Origin: Gibbula magus
Taxonomy: Eukaryota > Mollusca > Gastropoda > Trochida > Trochidae
Direction of reading: 5' to 3'
DNA: 64,000 nucleotides
NCBI GenBank assembly: GCA_936450465.1
Contig: OW388290.1
Span: 28,943,457 to 29,007,456, forward strand
The notes beneath the pieces are model-generated. The model had not been told where the DNA came from and did not search any database. It saw only the letters and a list, made by a program, of their open reading frames with translations. Position numbers and translations under genes: made by a program. Positions 59,801 through 64,000 of the stretch are shown here, one piece after another. Positions within the stretch are counted from its first letter, which is position 1. Each line of letters starts with the position of its first letter.

Positions 59801-62800
59801 ATCAAAAGCAAATGAAGCGTCACTGGGCAGCCGGTCTGCTGGATATGGTTCTGCCACTTAATTGCAATCTGAGACTGAAAGTTTCCTCACTTAGATCAAA
59901 CAGCATAGTAGTTCTACTTTCCAGTTGCCACCATCCTCTTATCTCAGGGCTGAATGTTTCAGACTCTACACATATACCCTGGGAGTGAACATTGGTGGTT
60001 TTTGATAAAGGCTAATATTGGATTGTTTGGCATGAGGGTAAACTAGTCAACACATTGAAAAATCCTAAATATGAGCCAATGTTGATAACAGCATAATTTG
60101 TTGACAACTGACAGAAGCAGTCAATGAAGCAGTCCCATTTACTTACAACAATGACATGTTGGCTATCTAGTGAAGATTTCCTTATGAAAAATGCCAGGGT
60201 GAAGTGTGTAGAGTAATCTGTGGGTGACAGACTATGAAAGACAGAGATGATCATGAATAATTGTCATGTCATGTGAATTGTTTGATTCAATTTACAGTGG
60301 GAACCGTTCAAGGAGTATGTTGATGTGTACGTCGGCCTGGGGTCATGTGTGACTAATGGTATGCAGGGTCGAAGGTTAAACATCACGGCGGAGAATGAGT
60401 GTCGGAGACTTCATTGTACCCTCCGAGACTTGTCCTCCATGCTGCAGGCTCTCGGCAGATTGGCCGACCACTTCATCGGGGAGAAGTTTGCAGAGAGATA
60501 CACCATCGCTCAGATACTTGTTGACAAGTAAGTCTGTTTTTAGTTGTGAAAACATGAACGTTTGTAGTCTGTTCAATTGGTAGTCTTCCAAAGTTTTACG
60601 TTTTGTTAAATGTGTGACTTGTCCCAGAGTAATGATTAGATTTGAGTAGGCTTTTAAGTATCATCACAGGTATTATAATGAAATATGATGTTGCCCAAGG
60701 TTGTCTAGGTTTGCTAAATGTTCATTGAAATCATTAATTAGCATTTTAATGATCTATTGCATTTTAATGTAAGGGTTTATTTACTCTTTTATGGCATCAG
60801 TAAAAAGCTTGAAGGGGTCTTTGACTCTCCAAAATTGAGCAAAAATGCCTTTGACATCCTTGTAAATATAGAAAAAAGTACTTAAGTGAAAATATTTCTT
60901 GTTGCAGTTGACATCCTTATGTTATATTTATGAGAATTTTTAAATTTTAGTTTGTGCAACAACAGACATATATTTTGTATTTTACTTATTAATAATCCTT
61001 TTTATGCTCATTCCTTAGTTTATTTCATTTTATATTTACCATTATGTTTCTGTTTTTTTGTATCATCATTTATCACTGTTTTAATCAATCGGAAGTACGT
61101 CACAACTTTTCTGTATTTAAGCTTGTCACGTGACCTCTGCCTCCTCTTGCTTACATGCCTCTTCCTATATTAGTTAAAATGATTTACAACTTGTTTTAAT
61201 CTTTGAAGAATATCATGAAGGTAAAACAACAGTATGTATGTATGTATGTATGTGTGTATGTGTGTATGTGTGTATGTGTGTATGTATGTATGTATGTATG
61301 TATACATTAATGAGTTATGTGTCCTTTCTTGATCCTAGTATGAGACGAGTTGACAAATGTCAATGTTTATATCTTCTATCTATACCTCTAGGTTGGTTGA
61401 TATTGTGGTGTACAGCAGCAAACATAACCTGTACGAGGTGACGTCCATGGCACAGTCTGTCCTGCAACCAGACTTCATACAAGTGTGAGTATCAGTTTAG
61501 TGCAATCACCAAATCTCAATCTCAAATGTGATGATATTTCTTGTCATAATTCTAAAAACCTGAAATTATTAACAAGGATATTATTCCAATATCTTGTAGG
61601 CATGCTCAAGCAATGGCAGCGACCAAGGCCTATGCTCATTGGATGACGCAGTTGTATGGAGAGTCTCAACGAACCAATCAGGAGAAGGAGAGGTTCTACA
61701 ATCTTATAGTGAAACTGGTAGATGCAGTAGCTCCTCTCATAAACAAACAGGTATGTCAACTGTCCGTGATCCTCCATGGATTTTAAGTGGCATGACCTGC
61801 GGGCGCCATCCATAAACTTTTATCATTCACCTTGCAATTATTTTAAGGCATTTCTGTTTTAAACAGTGTCCTTCTTGAGAAAACCTTAATTTTGATCTTC
61901 AACCTTAGATTATTGATCATACAAATTCCTACAGAGCCAAAGACTCTTTTTGCCACCTACCAATGAAAGGATTGGATTAGAATTTCAATCCTTTAGCTGT
62001 GGATTATTCCTGAATAGCCTACCTTTAGCCAGTGATTGTGTCTCATCTATAGGTTAGCTGTTGTGAATCCTGTAAACTTGTCACTTTGAATCGTGTTGGA
62101 AAAACATCTTAAGATTGTATTACCTAAAAGCTGTATGACAAACCGTGACAAGTGATTTACTCTTTGCAGCAATCTCTTATCACATTGTTGTTCATCATTC
62201 CTGTGTTATGTGTATTTCACTTTTTGTATTGCCAGTGTATAGTACTTCACCCATTTAACAATACCCTTACTGACATTATACACAAACTATAATTATTGTA
62301 AATGGACAAATAATTGTCAAACACATCTATTGATTTCATTTTCCTCCAAACATTGAAATGTGACATGACAACCATATTCAAGTGAAACTTCCCTTCCCAG
62401 GTACCAGAGAAGGTGACGCACTCTGCCGCCCACCTGCTGCTGTCTGTGTCGACCACGGTGAGACCTGCCTTCCTCATCCAGCTGTCCAGTATGCAGTCTC
62501 TCTACCAGCTCACCAGTCAGGGGGCGGTCAACCCTCTCAAACATGAGGTACACAGTACTTTCAATATATTACAAGAAATTTTAGCAGTTAATTTTAAAAT
62601 GTTCTGCTCCACAGAATAAAAGTTTTCATTACCTCTGTAAGTATACTGCTGCGTTTCAGCTTAAGCTGTTGTACATAACATTCAATTTGATTTTGTCTGT
62701 CTGTCCTGGATATTTTTCTTGGCCATATCAATCATGATCCCAAGATCTGTGATTTTCCTCCAGATCCAGTTGCTGGTGTTCAGGTCGTTGTCGCACTACC

Positions 62801-64000
62801 TGTTGTTACCGTGGCCGGGTTTAGCGGAGAGTGAGCAGGACTGGATGAACAGAGCGTCTCACCACCAGACCTTCGTACAGTCTCTCACCTCACAGTTCAC
62901 TCAGCTTAAAACTATCTCCGATCTCGCCACAAATAAAACTCTTCAGCAACAAGGTATTCTCATTTATTACATAATTTGGAGTGAGATACTCGGTTCTATC
63001 AGTGAAATAAACCCTCTATCAAGCTACAGTGGTGATAACCTTTATCACCACTCTACTGAGTGACGATAAACTTTATCACCACTCGCGTGACGTCATCGGG
63101 ACAATGTTATGACGTCATATTATCAGCTTGCGAAGGCTGTACGTTTGACGTTGAAATCACTCCATGTCAACATAAAACACGTAAATAATGATATAATAAA
63201 TAGAATATCTGTTTTCCTTGATAAATACCATGTTTATCTCATCTCGTGAGGTAGAAAAGTTAATATATTTCACTCGTGGCTGCGCCACTCGTGAAATATC
63301 TACTTTTCTACCTCACTCAATGAGATAAACATGGTATTTGTCAAGGAAAGACAGATATCCTCTATATCTCAAAAATGTATTTATCATGGAAATAAATTTA
63401 CCAGAAATTAATATCTGGATAGTTTTTGTTATGATTAAGTTGTCATCCCGACACGACAAAGTAGTTCGGGGTATAGAAATGACTTCTGTCTGTGTGTTCG
63501 GGCTTTCATTTTTTGACTAGAACATAAGGCCAAGCTCATAAAACTTTACTCAGGAAACATCATCATTTGTAGTCTTGGAATAAAAGATTTATACATTCAG
63601 TGCAAAAACCCCCTTCTTTGTGTCACTGCTAATGACTGAAATGTTTCTCTCTCTTAATTTGTGTAATGCAAATGTGTATGTAATGTAATGGACATTTGTG
63701 GCAGAATTTCACATTGTTTCACTCCAGGAAAGCCTTGGGGACTATTTTGAAAGGTGCCTATTTGGAGAAATATGAATTTTCTTATAAAGTTAGCAAGTCA
63801 AGCAATTATTTCATCATTGTGGTGTTTGAATTAATGATTGTTCCCTCTCTCTGCTAAGTCATAATTTGTCACATTATATATATTCTGTATATCATATTTG
63901 TATATCTATGTCCATTCACTCCACAGCTAAGCCTGTGATAAGGAGGACACTTGGTATTCTGCAGGACTGGATTGAGAGTGTGGCAGGGGAGGTGATCAAG
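53747..64000 (+). CDS. XPO6: Exportin-6, exons 2-17, partial (continues beyond window)
   Basis: Karyopherin-beta family exporter that carries profilin-actin out of the nucleus with RanGTP. Sixteen exons join in frame and give about 819 residues; vertebrate exportin-6 is about 1125, so roughly 300 C-terminal residues lie beyond 64000. Identity rests on blocks such as SLRSLETLMSEFFDARTNNE, LGVLAMNCVNELLSKNCVPQ, FQQTFYLLQKMTKE, QLEELDDETLDDD and NITAENECRRLHCTLRDLSS, in the vertebrate order. It is built of HEAT-type helical repeats with no catalytic residues. Introns hold a SINE, a TATG microsatellite and a foldback. No frameshift or stop was seen. Confidence 0.95.
54824..54936 (+). CDS. XPO6: Exportin-6 exon 3
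   Basis: GLLNNFGQTKDAWRHCLFFI then NEYVMMFCLNVLE; acceptor CTATTATAG, donor GTAATT, phase 0. Confidence 0.93.
55503..55700 (+). CDS. XPO6: Exportin-6 exon 4
   Basis: NVINKQWLGFDGLDKEKIRG and YIRNKIVKLVVDIGRIDWPH; donor GTAGCT, phase 0. Confidence 0.94.
55866..56153 (+). mobile_element. SINE in exportin-6 intron 4
   Basis: B box-like GGGGTTTGAATCCTG at about 55913 and a 3' end GATATAAGTGAAATATTCTT followed by GTTAAACCCC, a tail common in molluscan SINEs. No clear A box. Confidence 0.55.
56246..56405 (+). CDS. XPO6: Exportin-6 exon 5
   Basis: LAQSNDTAMLGVILLQTASE and PREDLSMARKEELHRLLL; donor GTGAGT, phase 1. Confidence 0.94.
56968..57102 (+). CDS. XPO6: Exportin-6 exon 6
   Basis: KHRHLVAATPPPSPTQGDSG, a low-complexity Pro/Ser linker also present in the vertebrate protein; donor GTAAAC, phase 1. 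Confidence 0.93.
57346..57781 (+). CDS. XPO6: Exportin-6 exon 7
   Basis: Largest exon, 436 nt. CLAHYFSWIPLSSTITPTLL, FHYAGFGCEIR, then the diagnostic NELLSKNCVPQEFEDFLLQM. Donor GTACCT, phase 2. Confidence 0.95.
58132..58258 (+). CDS. XPO6: Exportin-6 exon 8
   Basis: YVEKFTDFLRLFVSIHLRRF and FPVIEFLGLLFKYTFRQ; donor GTGAGT, phase 0. Confidence 0.94.
58443..58552 (+). CDS. XPO6: Exportin-6 exon 9
   Basis: PSNDGFFNCLDIWNTFLDFL then KLQERTADSQNIVN; donor GTGAGT, phase 2. This frame is hidden by a longer spurious frame. Confidence 0.93.
59197..59305 (+). CDS. XPO6: Exportin-6 exon 10
   Basis: YQEALTSLVTHILQKIQFRY and QLEELDDETLDDD; donor GTTAGT, phase 0. Confidence 0.94.
59570..59662 (+). CDS. 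XPO6: Exportin-6 exon 11
   Basis: SETEWQHFLRQCLEVIAKVA then ELLTAETFQLI; donor GTAAGT, phase 0. Confidence 0.93.
60298..60527 (+). CDS. XPO6: Exportin-6 exon 12
   Basis: WEPFKEYVDVYVGLG, RRLNITAENECRRLHCTLRD and LGRLADHFIGEKFAERY; donor GTAAGT, phase 2. Confidence 0.95.
61228..61302. repeat. TATG/TGTG microsatellite
   Basis: About 75 bp of GTAT repeats with GTGT interruptions, about 90 bp before exon 13. Confidence 0.97.
61392..61484 (+). CDS. XPO6: Exportin-6 exon 13
   Basis: LVDIVVYSSKHNLYEVTSMA and QSVLQPDFIQ; acceptor CCTCTAG, donor GTGAGT, phase 2. Confidence 0.92.
61600..61750 (+). CDS. XPO6: Exportin-6 exon 14
   Basis: HAQAMAATKAYAHWMTQLYG and FYNLIVKLVDAVAPLINKQ; donor GTATGT, phase 0. 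Confidence 0.94.
62401..62547 (+). CDS. XPO6: Exportin-6 exon 15
   Basis: VPEKVTHSAAHLLLSVSTTV and RPAFLIQLSSMQSLYQ; donor GTACAC, phase 0. Confidence 0.94.
62764..62953 (+). CDS. XPO6: Exportin-6 exon 16
   Basis: IQLLVFRSLSHYLLLPWPGL then AESEQDWMNRASHH, the conserved LLLPWP segment; donor GTATTC, phase 1. Confidence 0.94.
63202..63364. mobile_element. Foldback element in exportin-6 intron 16
   Basis: Arms of about 70 bp: CCTTGATAAATACCATGTTT and GAGGTAGAAAAGTTAATATA face ATATCTACTTTTCTACCTCA and AACATGGTATTTGTCAAGG. Just upstream (63030-63080) TTTATCACCACTC is repeated. Confidence 0.85.
63927..64000 (+). CDS. XPO6: Exportin-6 exon 17 (cut by window edge)
   Basis: KPVIRRTLGILQDWIESVAG then EVIK; the acceptor CCACAG is clear and the exon runs off the right edge. 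Confidence 0.9.

Overview
This window is eukaryotic and almost certainly molluscan. Its coding regions are split into many short exons with GT-AG introns in AT-rich DNA. The myosin heavy chain it encodes has the molluscan muscle signature: a rod ending in a non-helical tailpiece with repeated R-S-S-V motifs. SINE-like, foldback and minisatellite repeats are abundant. I cannot fix the species or class from the sequence alone.

Layout. (1) About 1-25.3 kb, minus strand: one complete muscle class II myosin heavy chain gene. I traced 37 coding exons from an ATG at 23508 to a TAG at 443. Every splice phase is compatible and the exon lengths sum to 5823 nt, giving 1940 residues plus stop with no frameshift. 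A short untranslated exon 1 with a TATA box and CCAAT box lies near 25.26-25.37 kb. (2) About 25.5-47.6 kb: a gene-poor interval between two divergent genes. It holds a possible distal muscle control cluster near 26.7-26.9 kb, minisatellites, a (TA)n run, several foldback and SINE-like elements, and no protein gene I can recognise. (3) 48.58-52.82 kb: a decayed Ty3/Gypsy LTR retrotransposon on the plus strand. Its 5-bp target duplication ATATG shows that it landed inside an older foldback element. (4) 53.7-64.0 kb, plus strand: exportin-6, with 16 exons that join in frame and run off the right edge. A likely first exon ending ATG|GTGAGT lies at 47829, which would place the retrotransposon in exportin-6 intron 1.

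Biology. The myosin is the thick-filament motor and rod. Exportin-6 is the RanGTP-dependent nuclear exporter of profilin-actin. The two genes are transcribed away from each other, and nothing in the sequence shows shared control. The least routine signals are: the phosphorylatable-type myosin tail on its own remote last exon; weak GTTCG splice donors exactly at the exons encoding the two motor surface loops, one bordered by a 40-bp satellite; the apparent lack of duplicated alternative exons and of a catchin-type exon; and the nested retrotransposon. I found no wholly new gene system.
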